Origin: Cryomorphaceae bacterium BACL29 MAG-121220-bin8
GTDB taxonomy: Bacteria > Bacteroidota > Bacteroidia > Flavobacteriales > Flavobacteriaceae
Assembly: GCA_905182765.1 (NCBI GenBank)
Contig: CAJJCV010000001.1
Coordinates: 1 to 64,000 of the forward strand
Direction of reading: 5' to 3'
DNA: 64,000 bases
Part shown: one piece after another, positions 50,867 to 59,223 of the stretch
How positions within the stretch are numbered: position 1 is the stretch's first letter
How the letters are laid out: each line of letters opens with the position of its first letter
Program-made: the position numbers and the translations under genes
The notes under the pieces: model-generated
What the model saw: only the letters and a program-made list of their open reading frames with translations
Databases searched by the model: none
Told to the model about the DNA's origin: nothing

Positions 50867-51205
50867 CTAACCCATAAGAGTAGCTAAACCGACTATTCCT
50901 ATAACAATAAATATGAGGAAGTACGTACTCGTTAATCCAGTGATTGTTTTTAAAACTGAAAACTTTTTGACTTTTAATTCTTGAATTTCAGTATTTTTTA
51001 TTGTTTGGAATCCACTATTAGTTTCCAGAACAATTGAGTTTTCGTTTTTAGAAACTAATCGTCCTGTTAGCTTAGAGCTATCTAACTTTTCAATTTCAAA
51101 CTTTCGTTTTTTTTCAACTACAATATCATTAAAGTCAACTGATTTGTAACTAGAACAGCTTTGGAATAAAATTGAAGTTAATAATAAAAAGATAATTTTT
51201 TTCAT
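50867..51205 (-). CDS. Small lipoprotein with C-terminal helix
   Basis: A 112-residue lipoprotein with lipobox (ILFQSC, Cys17). A charged central part contains a short strand repeat KLTGRLVSKNENSIVLETNSG that looks like an SH3-like or OB-type beta unit (about 42-70), then one membrane helix near the C-terminus (about 90-110). Start at 51205 was preferred to the longer 51226 frame because it gives a standard lipoprotein signal. Function unknown. Confidence 0.65.
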   Translation of the reverse strand: MKKIIFLLLTSILFQSCSSYKSVDFNDIVVEKKRKFEIEKLDSSKLTGRLVSKNENSIVLETNSGFQTIKNTEIQELKVKKFSVLKTITGLTSTYFLIFIVIGIVGLATLMG

Positions 51206-51246
51206 AAGATTAAGATACAAAAACATTCGAAATAGAATGCGTCTAT

Positions 51247-51333
51247 TTAATCTACTTGATTATTGTGAGAACCATCACAAAATCCATCAGGATTTTGAGT
51301 GTTTCCACATCCACATTTAGGTTTATCTGACAT
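51247..51333 (-). CDS. 28-residue CDGSH iron-sulfur protein
   Basis: A very short gene. The product MSDKPKCGCGNTQNPDGFC followed by DGSHNNQVD contains the CDGSH 2Fe-2S binding set: C7-x-C9, Cys19 and His23, with Thr12 and Pro15 in the expected places. There is one more residue between the Thr and the third Cys than in the mitoNEET consensus. Single-motif bacterial CDGSH proteins are usually 60-100 residues, so this is close to the minimum able to bind a cluster, probably as a dimer. The role may be electron or cluster transfer. Confidence 0.8.
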   Translation of the reverse strand: MSDKPKCGCGNTQNPDGFCDGSHNNQVD

Positions 51334-51460
51334 AATTTATATTTAAAAGCGAATATAATATTAAGACACTTTAGAATGAAACTAGATTAAACAATAAGAA
51401 ATACCTATGGTTTAGAGCTATCCTTAATTTTGACATATTCATTATCTTAGTGAACATAAT

Positions 51461-51661
51461 TTAGTTTACTATAAACAACCAAATTTTTTTCCAAATTAGG
51501 TACAGCAGATGACCTGCAACAAGTCCAATAGTTAGTGCTTTTTGAGTTTTTTTTTCTCCTCCAAAAAAATTTAATTTTCTGACAATTAAATAAGACAATA
51601 ATAAACTAATTAAAATCCATAATCCAAAAGCAGAGTAATCAACTAAAGTGAATCCGTTCAT
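51461..51661 (-). CDS. Small two-helix membrane protein
   Basis: A 66-residue frame with two hydrophobic segments (about 10-28 and 42-64) around a basic loop, FFGGEKKTQK. The composition and clean start favour a real gene, but I do not know a family. It lies just downstream of the tRNA-His terminator on the same strand. Confidence 0.55.
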   Translation of the reverse strand: MNGFTLVDYSAFGLWILISLLLSYLIVRKLNFFGGEKKTQKALTIGLVAGHLLYLIWKKIWLFIVN

Positions 51662-51740
51662 AAACTAAATATAAGAAATAAAATTAGCCGTTTAAATAAA
51701 CTGCTTTGCGGGTGTCTTGCTGGAAACTGTAACCTATAAA

Positions 51741-51772
51741 AATGACAAAAGGGACTCAATTTCTTGAATCCC
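51741..51772 (-). terminator. Terminator of tRNA-His
   Basis: On the minus strand GGGATTCAA and TTGAGTCCC form a nine-base stem (one G-T pair) with a GAAA loop, followed by TTTTGTCATTTTT. It starts 6 bases after the mature tRNA end. Confidence 0.85.
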
Positions 51773-51777
51773 TTGAG

Positions 51778-51852
51778 GGTGGAAGACCGGACTCGAACCG
51801 GCGACCTCCTGAACCACAATCAGGCGTTCTAACCAACTGAACTACAACCACC
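51778..51852 (-). tRNA. tRNA-His (GTG)
   Basis: Read on the minus strand from 51852: the extra G(-1), acceptor GTGGTTG, D-arm GTTCAGTTGGTTAGAAC, anticodon stem CCTGA-TTGTGGT-TCAGG with anticodon GTG, variable loop, and T-arm GCCGG-TTCGAGT-CCGGT. The discriminator is C73, opposite G(-1), as required for tRNA-His. CCA is not encoded. The acceptor 3' strand reads CTTCCAC, which leaves two adjacent U-U oppositions at 5-68 and 6-67. Confidence 0.95.
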
Positions 51853-51991
51853 ATATAATCAGGCGCAAATTTATATTATTTTATCTAATATTTCTAATAA
51901 AACACTATTGATATTAAAAGTTAGAAGAATATTTTAAAGAAAAAGATATATTTAATATTTATTATATTAAAGATCATATAAATATCTATTT

Positions 51992-52345
51992 ATGGATTTA
52001 AATTTTGTTTCTCTTATTGTTATGATTCTTTTCTATTTATTCGCTGGAATTAGTCATTTTAAAAATCCTAAATTTTTTCTTTTAATTACACCAAAGTGGG
52101 TCTATAAGCCTGAGTTGATAAATATTATAATTGGAATTATTGAAATAGGTTTAGGACTTGGTCTTATATTAGAAACTACAAGATCAATTTCAGCTATTGG
52201 AATAATAATATTATTAATTATGGTGTTTCCAGCAAATGTATATCACTTGCAGATTTCAATTAAAAAGAAAAAAAATATATTAGGGACAATAATACGATTA
52301 CCAATTCAGGGATTACTAATCTATTGGGCTTATATCTTTATATAA
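51992..52345 (+). CDS. DoxX-like membrane protein
   Basis: A 117-residue four-helix membrane protein of the DoxX type. The diagnostic opening is IVMILFYLFAGISHFKNPKFFLLI (about 8-31), where the first helix is followed by FKNP, then IIIGIIEIGLGLGLIL (about 48-63) and FPANVYHLQIS (about 78-88). DoxX-like proteins are poorly understood membrane proteins often tied to redox stress. It is convergent with bshB1, overlapping by 8 bases. Confidence 0.78.
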   Translation: MDLNFVSLIVMILFYLFAGISHFKNPKFFLLITPKWVYKPELINIIIGIIEIGLGLGLILETTRSISAIGIIILLIMVFPANVYHLQISIKKKKNILGTIIRLPIQGLLIYWAYIFI

Positions 52346-53063
52346 GACTTTGAAGATTATTAACTCCTAATAATTTTTTAGATGTAAATCCTTCTGCATG
52401 TTCTACATTGATTAATCTACCTAAGTCAGCAGATCTGTTTATTACGTTACTAACGAAATTTTTATTACTAATAAGTGTTTCAGGCTCACTACTATTTGGG
52501 TCAAAAAACTGACTAGAATATGCTTTTATTGCATCTGTTTTAGTTTCAATATATCCTGAAATATCAACTAAAAAATCAGGATTTGAATTTTTCCATTGAA
52601 TATAATGATACACATTTTTTGGACGCCATTCCTCCTGGGTTAAATCATCAACTTTAGTTACTACTTTTCTTAATCCACTTAAAAAACATGCATCACTCAC
52701 AAGCTCTGCTCCTTTTGGATGATCTATATGTCTATCATCTTGAGCATTACACAAAACTATTTCTGGTCTGTATTTTCTTAAGATTTTAATTATTTCTAAT
52801 TGATGAGTTTCATCATTTACAAAAAACCCGTCTCTGAAATTTAAATTTTCTCTAATTTCAACTCTCAATATTTTAGATGCATTTTGTGCTTCAATATCTC
52901 TTGTATTAGCATCACCCCTTGTTCCTAATTCTCCTCTGGTTAAATCTATAATTCCAACTTTTTTACCATTATGAATTTCTTTAGCTAATGTACCACCACA
53001 TCCAAGTTCAACATCATCAGGATGAGCACCAAAAGCAAGAATATCTAATTTAATTTCTTTCAT
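52338..53063 (-). CDS. bshB1: Bacillithiol biosynthesis deacetylase BshB1
   Basis: A zinc-dependent PIG-L-type hydrolase that removes acetyl from GlcNAc-malate in bacillithiol synthesis. The N-terminal AFGAHPDDVELGCGGTL (residues 10-26) carries the zinc residues H14, D16 and D17; TRGELGTRGD and LNFRDGFF follow, and NAQDDRHIDHPKGAEL near 107 completes the site. BshB1 of this type is common in Bacteroidota. Length 241 is normal. Its ATG overlaps the stop of the upstream transsulfuration gene by four bases, linking bacillithiol with cysteine metabolism. Confidence 0.9.
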   Translation of the reverse strand: MKEIKLDILAFGAHPDDVELGCGGTLAKEIHNGKKVGIIDLTRGELGTRGDANTRDIEAQNASKILRVEIRENLNFRDGFFVNDETHQLEIIKILRKYRPEIVLCNAQDDRHIDHPKGAELVSDACFLSGLRKVVTKVDDLTQEEWRPKNVYHYIQWKNSNPDFLVDISGYIETKTDAIKAYSSQFFDPNSSEPETLISNKNFVSNVINRSADLGRLINVEHAEGFTSKKLLGVNNLQSLI

Positions 53064-54205
53064 AATTTTTCAAAAGCTTGAATAAGATCATTAATAATAT
53101 CTTCTGAATCTTCAATTCCAATTGAAAACCTCAAAAGTCCATCAAAAATACCTAAATTTTCTCTTTCATTTTTTGATATTTTTGAATGAGAAGTTAATGA
53201 AGGAGAACACAATGTAGATTCTACTCCACCTAAACTCATTGCGGATTTAACTAAATTCAGTTTTCTAGTAAATAGTATTGCTGTATCCAAATCTAATAAT
53301 TCAAAGGATAGCATACCTCCAAATCCTCGCATTTGTTTTTTTGACAATTCATAATCAGGATGAGATTTTAAACCAGGATAAAAAACTGCTTTAACCTTAT
53401 CAACAGTTGTAAGATATTCTGCAATTTTTATAGCATTTTCATTTTGTTTATTGACCCTCAAAGATAATGTCTTAATACTTCTCTCTAAAAGCCAAACAGT
53501 GTATTCACTTAAGTTTCCTCCGTAATTAATTGATGATTCAATTATTTTATTAATAATAGCCTCACTAGAAGCTAAAGTACCTGCTAGTATATCACTATGT
53601 CCACCAAGATATTTTGTAGCACTATGAAGAACTATATCTATTCCAAAATCTGCGGGGTTTTGATTAATTGGGCTGGAAAATGTGTTGTCAATTATAGAAA
53701 TTAAATTATGTTTTTTTGAAAGATTAGAAATCGCTTTCAAATCAATAACTTTTAAAAGAGGATTACTAGGAGATTCAACAAAAATTATTTTGGTGTTATT
53801 TTTAACTTCCTTTTCATATTCTTTAACAGAAAAACTATCAACAAGGCTGTAATCTATATTAAATTTTTTAAATTCTTTAATAACTAAATTTAGTGTTCCT
53901 CCGTATATAGAAGATTGAAATATAACATGGTCACCAGATCTAATAAAACTAAATAAGGAAGTGTAAATTGCAGCTATTCCAGAGCTAAACAATAAGGCTG
54001 ATTCACAATTTTCAAGATCAGCAATTTTTTTTGATAAAGCTTTTTGATTTGGTGTATTAAAATATCTAGGATATTTATCATCTTCAACATCTACAAAATC
54101 ATAAGCAGTAGAGGGGAAAAGTGGAGAGGTTGCACCTTTAAAACGATCATCAATTAATTCTCCTGAATGAACACATTTGGTACTTACTCCATTTTTTTTT
54201 TTCAT
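53060..54205 (-). CDS. PLP-dependent transsulfuration enzyme
   Basis: A 381-residue enzyme of the cystathionine gamma-synthase/beta-lyase class. The PLP lysine is in SATKYLGGHSDILAG (about 194-208), with preceding SSGIAAIYTSLFSF and FVESPSNPLLKVID in the expected places, and VESTLCSPSLTSHSK at the C-terminus. It could be cystathionine gamma-synthase, gamma-lyase or beta-lyase; these are not separable by eye. It overlaps the bshB1 start, consistent with cysteine supply for bacillithiol. Confidence 0.9.
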   Translation of the reverse strand: MKKKNGVSTKCVHSGELIDDRFKGATSPLFPSTAYDFVDVEDDKYPRYFNTPNQKALSKKIADLENCESALLFSSGIAAIYTSLFSFIRSGDHVIFQSSIYGGTLNLVIKEFKKFNIDYSLVDSFSVKEYEKEVKNNTKIIFVESPSNPLLKVIDLKAISNLSKKHNLISIIDNTFSSPINQNPADFGIDIVLHSATKYLGGHSDILAGTLASSEAIINKIIESSINYGGNLSEYTVWLLERSIKTLSLRVNKQNENAIKIAEYLTTVDKVKAVFYPGLKSHPDYELSKKQMRGFGGMLSFELLDLDTAILFTRKLNLVKSAMSLGGVESTLCSPSLTSHSKISKNERENLGIFDGLLRFSIGIEDSEDIINDLIQAFEKL

Positions 54206-54209
54206 TTAA

Positions 54210-54770
54210 TTAAGTTTTAATCCACTGAATGACAGATGGATCATCTGGTTTAGTTCTTGGTGAAATTATTTTTTCAAGATAACCATTTTCATTAATTAAA
54301 TATTTTTGAAAATTCCATTTAACTGAAGAATCTTTATAACCATTCTTGTTTTTACTAGTTAAAAACTTGTAAAGTGGGTGCATGTCAGAACCCTTTACAG
54401 AAATTTTTTCCATCATTGGAAAACTTACACCATAATTTTTAAGACAAAATGCTGCAATATCTTCATTTGAGCCTGGTTCTTGCCATAAAAAATTATTAGC
54501 AGGAAAACCAATAATAACAAAATTATCAGATTTATAATCCTTATACATTTTCTCAAGAATTTCATATTGGTACGTTAAACCACACTTTGATGCAGTATTA
54601 ACTACCATGATTTTCTTACCTTTTAAACTAGACATACTAAAAGTTTCGCCATTTAAATCTGTAAGTTTAAATTGATGAATGCTTTGTTTAACAGTAGATA
54701 TTTCATCTGGTTCTTGAGCACCACAAGAGAAAGTAAATATTCCCATAAATAAAAAAATTAATTTTTTCAT
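54210..54770 (-). CDS. Lipoprotein glutathione peroxidase-like peroxidase
   Basis: A thioredoxin-fold peroxidase of 186 residues. Start ATG at 54770 gives a lipoprotein signal with Cys16 in FTFSC; the longer frame from 54788 does not. The catalytic Cys63 is in TASKCGLT, with Gln98 (FLWQEPG) and Trp152-Asn153 (KWNF) making the tetrad. The usual FPCNQ reads FPANN here, so the second Cys is replaced by Ala. Without glutathione in bacillithiol organisms, thioredoxin is the likely reductant. Confidence 0.9.
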   Translation of the reverse strand: MKKLIFLFMGIFTFSCGAQEPDEISTVKQSIHQFKLTDLNGETFSMSSLKGKKIMVVNTASKCGLTYQYEILEKMYKDYKSDNFVIIGFPANNFLWQEPGSNEDIAAFCLKNYGVSFPMMEKISVKGSDMHPLYKFLTSKNKNGYKDSSVKWNFQKYLINENGYLEKIISPRTKPDDPSVIQWIKT

Positions 54771-54807
54771 ACCAATTATATAACACAAAACTCATGCCAT
54801 AATATTA

Positions 54808-55083
54808 TTACTCAATTTCAGCAGAAAGCCCAGCTTGTAATAATTCGGTACACATCGGTTTCAAATCAGAGTAAGATCCAGTCTTAACACTACATTTACC
54901 TTTATAATGAACTATCAAGGAACACTGCTCTGCTTGCTCTAAAGTATGATCGCAAACGCTTATTAAAGTATTAATAACATGATCAAATGTGTTCACATCA
55001 TCATTATAAAGAATGATTTCATTTTCGTTCATTAAATCAGTCTCTGAAAGTTGCTGTTCAGATATTTTTTCTTTTGTTCCCAA
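54808..55083 (-). CDS. clpS: ClpS adaptor
   Basis: Delivers N-degron substrates to ClpAP/ClpCP. The 91-residue sequence has a disordered N-terminal arm (1-22) and the core with ILYNDDVNTFDHVINTL (about 24-40), the family's Asn-Asp pair for N-terminal residue binding, and the EQAEQCSLIVHYKGKCSV strand-helix. In many Bacteroidota prmA lies between tpiA and clpS; here it is missing. Confidence 0.93.
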   Translation of the reverse strand: MGTKEKISEQQLSETDLMNENEIILYNDDVNTFDHVINTLISVCDHTLEQAEQCSLIVHYKGKCSVKTGSYSDLKPMCTELLQAGLSAEIE

Positions 55084-55108
55084 ACTACTTTTAATTTATA
55101 TAAAAAAC

Positions 55109-55861
55109 TTAGCTATTTGCCTTAATTATTTCAATAAAATCATGTGCTTTTAAAGCAGCTCCTCCAATCAGACCACCATCAACATCCTTTTTATCAAAAA
55201 TTTCAACAGCATTAGAAGGCTTAACACTGCCCCCATATAAAATAGATATATTATCGGCAACTTCAGAATTAAACTTCTCAGAAATATAGTTTCTAACAAA
55301 CTCATGTATTTCTTGAGCTTGTTCTGCTGATGCTGTTTCACCCGTTCCAATAGCCCAAACAGGTTCATAAGCTAAAACAATATTTTTCCATGAACTTGAT
55401 TCCAATTTCATAACAGTGTTATCCAATTGACTTTTAACAACATCAAAATGAGAATTAGATTTTCTATCTTTTAATTCCTCACCAAAACAAAAGATTATAT
55501 CCATATTACTTTTCAATGCAATATTAATTTTTTTAAAAAGTAGAACATCGTCTTCATTATAAATTGCTCTTCTCTCTGAATGACCAATTAAGGTGGTATT
55601 AATTCCAATACTTTTTAACATATCTATCGAAACCTCGCCAGTGAAAGCTCCGGATTTATTATCATTAATATTTTGAGATATAACCTCTATACTATGATCT
55701 CCAACCTGATCAACTGCAGTTTTTAGAAAAGGGAAAGAAGGGGCTATCAGTACTTTAACATCTACATTACCTAAATTCTGTTTTAAATCATTGATTAAAT
55801 CAATGGTTTCTTTTAAATCATTATTCATTTTCCAATTACCAGCTACTATTTTTCTTCTCAT
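55109..55861 (-). CDS. tpiA: Triose-phosphate isomerase
   Basis: Glycolytic isomerase of 250 residues. Lys11 in GNWKMN, His in IGHSERR (about 95-101), the catalytic Glu in AYEPVWAIGTG (about 165-175), and the phosphate loop YGGSVKPSNA (about 209-218) are all present. It lies 9 bases downstream of the peptide-type permease gene and 25 bases before clpS. Confidence 0.96.
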   Translation of the reverse strand: MRRKIVAGNWKMNNDLKETIDLINDLKQNLGNVDVKVLIAPSFPFLKTAVDQVGDHSIEVISQNINDNKSGAFTGEVSIDMLKSIGINTTLIGHSERRAIYNEDDVLLFKKINIALKSNMDIIFCFGEELKDRKSNSHFDVVKSQLDNTVMKLESSSWKNIVLAYEPVWAIGTGETASAEQAQEIHEFVRNYISEKFNSEVADNISILYGGSVKPSNAVEIFDKKDVDGGLIGGAALKAHDFIEIIKANS

Positions 55862-55870
55862 TTTATATTT

Positions 55871-56947
55871 TTAAAAATTATTTTTTGTTCTTGGATCTAA
55901 CCAAGTATAAATTATATCAACAAATATATTGATCATTATGAATATTATAGAAATTGTAAGCACTGATCCAATTAAAACCGGAACATCTAATTTATTTAAA
56001 GCGTCTACAATTTCTTTTCCTAAGCCATTCCATCCAAATATATATTCTACAAAAACAGAACCTGCAAGCATACTTGCAAACCATCCTGATAATGCTGTAA
56101 CAACTGGGTTTAATGAGTTTTTAATGGCATGATTTTTAATAACATTATACTTTGACAAACCCTTTGAATATGCAGTTGTAATATAATTTTTAGAAAGAAC
56201 TTTCAATAATGAATTTCTCATCATTTGAGAAATTACCGCTATTGGTCTAATTCCTAACACTATTGAGGGCAGAATAAGGTTTTTTAACTGTAGTTTCATT
56301 TGCTCACCGTAATCATCAAGTTCATATAAGCTTCCAGTCATATTTAGCCCAGTAAATTCGCTTAAAACAAATCCAAATATCCAGGCGAAGATTATCGCAC
56401 TAAAAAAAGAAGGAATACTCATCCCCAAAGTGCTTGTCACTTGAATTAAATAATCTATCCAAGTATTTTTATTTAAAGCAGCAATTATACCCAAAAACAA
56501 TCCTAAAAATACTGCAATTAAAATAGAAGCAAAAGCTAAAACAAAAGTATTAGGCAATGTATTTTTAATTATTTCTATAACAGATACTCCGTTTTTTTGA
56601 TAAGAGTCTCTCAAGTAAGGAGTTTTTAATACTAAAAAAGAATTTTTATTCTCAAAAATATTTAAGTAGTTGTATTTTTTTTCTTTTAAAAAAGAAATGT
56701 TTTCAGGATCTTTTGAATGAAATGAAATTATTGATAAATCGTTTAAATAATACAAATACTGATTAAAAACTGGTTTATCAAAACCATATTTTTTTTTTAA
56801 AACAAGTAATTGTTCAGAGTTTTCATTTTGACCAAGCATCATTTGAGCGGGGTCACCAGGAAGAATGTTAAATAGGAAAAAAATTATAGTAACTACACCA
56901 AAAAGAGTTATTAATATGTTACCTAATTTTTTCCAAAACCAAAACAT
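55871..56947 (-). CDS. Dipeptide-type ABC permease (DppB-like)
   Basis: A 358-residue inner membrane permease of the DppB/OppB class. The N-terminal helix with LFNILPGDPAQMMLGQ (about 25-40) is the class signature. The EAA loop appears as AYSKGLSKYNVIKNHAIKNS (about 257-276), and the five C-terminal helices fit. The extracytoplasmic loop at about 55-125 is longer than usual. No DppC, ATPase or binding protein lies beside it, so the other subunits must be encoded elsewhere. Confidence 0.9.
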   Translation of the reverse strand: MFWFWKKLGNILITLFGVVTIIFFLFNILPGDPAQMMLGQNENSEQLLVLKKKYGFDKPVFNQYLYYLNDLSIISFHSKDPENISFLKEKKYNYLNIFENKNSFLVLKTPYLRDSYQKNGVSVIEIIKNTLPNTFVLAFASILIAVFLGLFLGIIAALNKNTWIDYLIQVTSTLGMSIPSFFSAIIFAWIFGFVLSEFTGLNMTGSLYELDDYGEQMKLQLKNLILPSIVLGIRPIAVISQMMRNSLLKVLSKNYITTAYSKGLSKYNVIKNHAIKNSLNPVVTALSGWFASMLAGSVFVEYIFGWNGLGKEIVDALNKLDVPVLIGSVLTISIIFIMINIFVDIIYTWLDPRTKNNF

Positions 56948-56953
56948 AATTAT

Positions 56954-57496
56954 TTATTTGTCTTGTAAATGAATCAATGCAAATACAGAATAGTTTATCA
57001 TATCTTGATAATTTGCATCTATTCCTTCACTAACTAAAGTTTTACCTTGATTATCTTCAATTTGCTTAATTCTCAATATTTTTTGAATAATTAAATCTGT
57101 TAATGAACTTACTCTCATTTCTCTCCATGCCTCTCCATAATCATGATTCTTATTTTCCATTAAACTTTTAGTTTTTGCAAAATTAAAATCATAAAGTTTG
57201 ATAGCTTGTTCCAAATTTAAATCAGGAGATTCTACAACACCTTTTTCAATTTGAATTAATGACATTAAAGAGTAATTAATAATACCTATGAACTCTGAAA
57301 ATTCACCTTCATCGACTTTTCTTTCCTTATTAGTTTGTAAACCTCTAATGCGTTGAGCTTTAATGAAAATTTGATCAGTTAAAGAAGTTAGTCTTAAAAT
57401 TCTCCATGCACTTCCATAATCAATCATTTTCTTCTTAAAAAGATCTCTACAAATTGTAATAACTTGATCGTATTGTGATGACGTATTTTCTGCCAA
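56954..57496 (-). CDS. DUF1599 protein with internal duplication
   Basis: A 180-residue protein with two copies of one ~80-residue unit. The first has DYGSAWRILRLTSLTDQIF (about 26-44) and IINYSLMSLIQIE; the second DYGEAWREMRVSSLTDLII (about 122-140) and MINYSVFALIHLQ. DUF1599 is also described as a nucleotide-modification-associated domain, but its task is unknown. The conserved position next to folP in Bacteroidota is kept. Confidence 0.88.
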   Translation of the reverse strand: MAENTSSQYDQVITICRDLFKKKMIDYGSAWRILRLTSLTDQIFIKAQRIRGLQTNKERKVDEGEFSEFIGIINYSLMSLIQIEKGVVESPDLNLEQAIKLYDFNFAKTKSLMENKNHDYGEAWREMRVSSLTDLIIQKILRIKQIEDNQGKTLVSEGIDANYQDMINYSVFALIHLQDK

Positions 57497-57544
57497 TTAT
57501 TATTTTTTCTATAAATTTCGTTGAAAAAATTGAATTAGGTAGAT

Positions 57545-57552
57545 TACTTTTG
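57545..57552 (+). promoter_or_regulatory. TAnnTTTG promoter box before folP
   Basis: TACTTTTG fits the Bacteroidota -7 box TAnnTTTG, 21 bases before the folP ATG in the divergent region. I see no clear TTTG partner near -33. Confidence 0.45.
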
Positions 57553-57573
57553 TGAAAAGTTATTAAAAAAATC

Positions 57574-58404
57574 ATGATTTTAAATATTAAAGGATCTCTT
57601 CTAGACTTATCAAGTCCTAAAATCATGGGGATTTTAAATGTTACTCCTGATTCATTTTATGATGGAGGAGTTTATTCTAACGAAAATGAAATATTAAAGC
57701 AAGCTGAGAAAATGATTTTAGATGGAGTTGATATTATTGACATCGGAGGATATAGTTCTAAACCAGGAGCAAAAAAAATAACTATAAAGGAAGAAGAAAA
57801 AAGAGTATTACCAATTATTAAACTTATTTATAAAACATTTAAAAAAACTATTATATCGGTTGACACTTTTAGAAGTGAAATTGCAGAAAAATCTATTAAC
57901 GCTGGAGCTTCAATAATAAATGATATTTCAGGCGGTGATTTTGATAATAATATTTATAAAATAGCAGAGAGATACAAAGCTCCTTATATAATGATGCATA
58001 TGAAAGGAGATCCTTCAAATATGCAAATAAATCCTACTTATCAAAATATTAATTATGAAATCATAAAAAATTTATCAAAAAAAATAGATTTTGCACAAAA
58101 AAAAGGAGTTTGTGATATTATAATCGACCCTGGTTTTGGATTCGGAAAAACTATTGAACATAATTATCAAATATTAAATAATTTGAAACTATATAAGGTT
58201 TTACACAAGCCTATATTAATTGGGGTTTCAAGAAAATCAATGATTTATAAGCTTTTAAAAACAGATCCTTCAAAAGCATTAAATGGGACTACTGCCTTGA
58301 ACACTATAGCATTAATTAATGGTGCTAACATATTAAGAGTTCATGACGTAAAGCAGGCAAACGAAGTAATTAAACTGTGTGGTTTTTTAAAAGAAAACGT
58401 TTAA
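57574..58404 (+). CDS. folP: Dihydropteroate synthase
   Basis: Condenses 4-aminobenzoate with dihydropterin pyrophosphate in folate synthesis; the sulfonamide target. The first signature IMGILNVTPDSFYDGG (about 17-32) and second GVDIIDIGGYSSKPGAK (about 50-66) are intact, with ISVDTFR and GFGFGKT and the C-terminal IGVSRKSMI in place. Length 276 is normal. It is divergent from DUF1599 and followed after 27 bases by cdaA. Confidence 0.95.
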   Translation: MILNIKGSLLDLSSPKIMGILNVTPDSFYDGGVYSNENEILKQAEKMILDGVDIIDIGGYSSKPGAKKITIKEEEKRVLPIIKLIYKTFKKTIISVDTFRSEIAEKSINAGASIINDISGGDFDNNIYKIAERYKAPYIMMHMKGDPSNMQINPTYQNINYEIIKNLSKKIDFAQKKGVCDIIIDPGFGFGKTIEHNYQILNNLKLYKVLHKPILIGVSRKSMIYKLLKTDPSKALNGTTALNTIALINGANILRVHDVKQANEVIKLCGFLKENV

Positions 58405-58416
58405 AACAATTTTAAC

Positions 58417-58424
58417 TAATTTTG
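58417..58424 (+). promoter_or_regulatory. TAnnTTTG promoter box before cdaA
   Basis: TAATTTTG fits the TAnnTTTG box, ending 7 bases before the TTG start codon of cdaA. If used, the cdaA mRNA would have almost no leader. Confidence 0.4.
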
Positions 58425-58431
58425 TAGTGAT

Positions 58432-59223
58432 TTGGAAGATATACTTAACATAACTAAAAACTTCATAATACCATTTTTAGATATTATTCTAGTTGGAATA
58501 ATGCTATACTATGTGTATAAGTTAGTTAAAGGAACTGCTGCTATAAATATTTTTTTAGGTTTTGTAATAATTTATATTATCTGGTGGTTAACCGAACTTG
58601 TTAATATGCGGATATTAAGTAATATTCTAGGGGGTTTTATTAGTGTAGGAGTAATTGCAATCATTGTAGTTTTTCAACAAGAAATAAGAAAATTTCTGCT
58701 TTTACTTGGTTCTTCAAATATTACTAATAACAAGAATATCCTAAAGAAATTTAATTTATTCTTTAAAATTTCTAACGAACAAAGTAGTATGGATTTTGAT
58801 GAGTTTATTATTGCTTGTGAAAATTTAAAAAAAAATAAAACAGGTGCTCTTTTTGTAATCGAAAGAAATAATAGTTTAGATTTTGTAAGAACTAGTGGAG
58901 ATGAACTTTACGCTACTATTTCTAGTCCAATTATTGAAAGTATTTTTTATAAAAACAGTCCGCTTCATGATGGTGCAGTTATAATTGAAGGGAATTACAT
59001 AACTGGATCCAGAGTTATTCTTCCTGTAACAGATAATCAAAATATTAATTCAAGGCTTGGTCTTAGACATAGAGCAGCTATAGGAATTACAGAAAAAACT
59101 GATGCTTTAGCTATAGTTATTTCAGAAGAGAATGGTAAATTATCTTTAATTAAAAACGGAGAGCTTATCCCAATTAAAAATAGTGAGATTTTAAAATCTA
59201 ACCTTGAGACTGAACTACAGTAG
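58432..59223 (+). CDS. cdaA: Diadenylate cyclase CdaA
   Basis: Makes c-di-AMP from two ATP. Three membrane helices (about 13-30, 37-55, 65-82) precede the DAC domain, whose substrate motifs DGA (180-182 in PLHDGAV) and RHR (212-214) are intact. The start is TTG at 58432; the next ATG lies within the first helix and would destroy it. CdaA located after folP is typical in this lineage. The gene ends 26 bases inside the convergent ABC exporter gene. Confidence 0.93.
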   Translation: MEDILNITKNFIIPFLDIILVGIMLYYVYKLVKGTAAINIFLGFVIIYIIWWLTELVNMRILSNILGGFISVGVIAIIVVFQQEIRKFLLLLGSSNITNNKNILKKFNLFFKISNEQSSMDFDEFIIACENLKKNKTGALFVIERNNSLDFVRTSGDELYATISSPIIESIFYKNSPLHDGAVIIEGNYITGSRVILPVTDNQNINSRLGLRHRAAIGITEKTDALAIVISEENGKLSLIKNGELIPIKNSEILKSNLETELQ

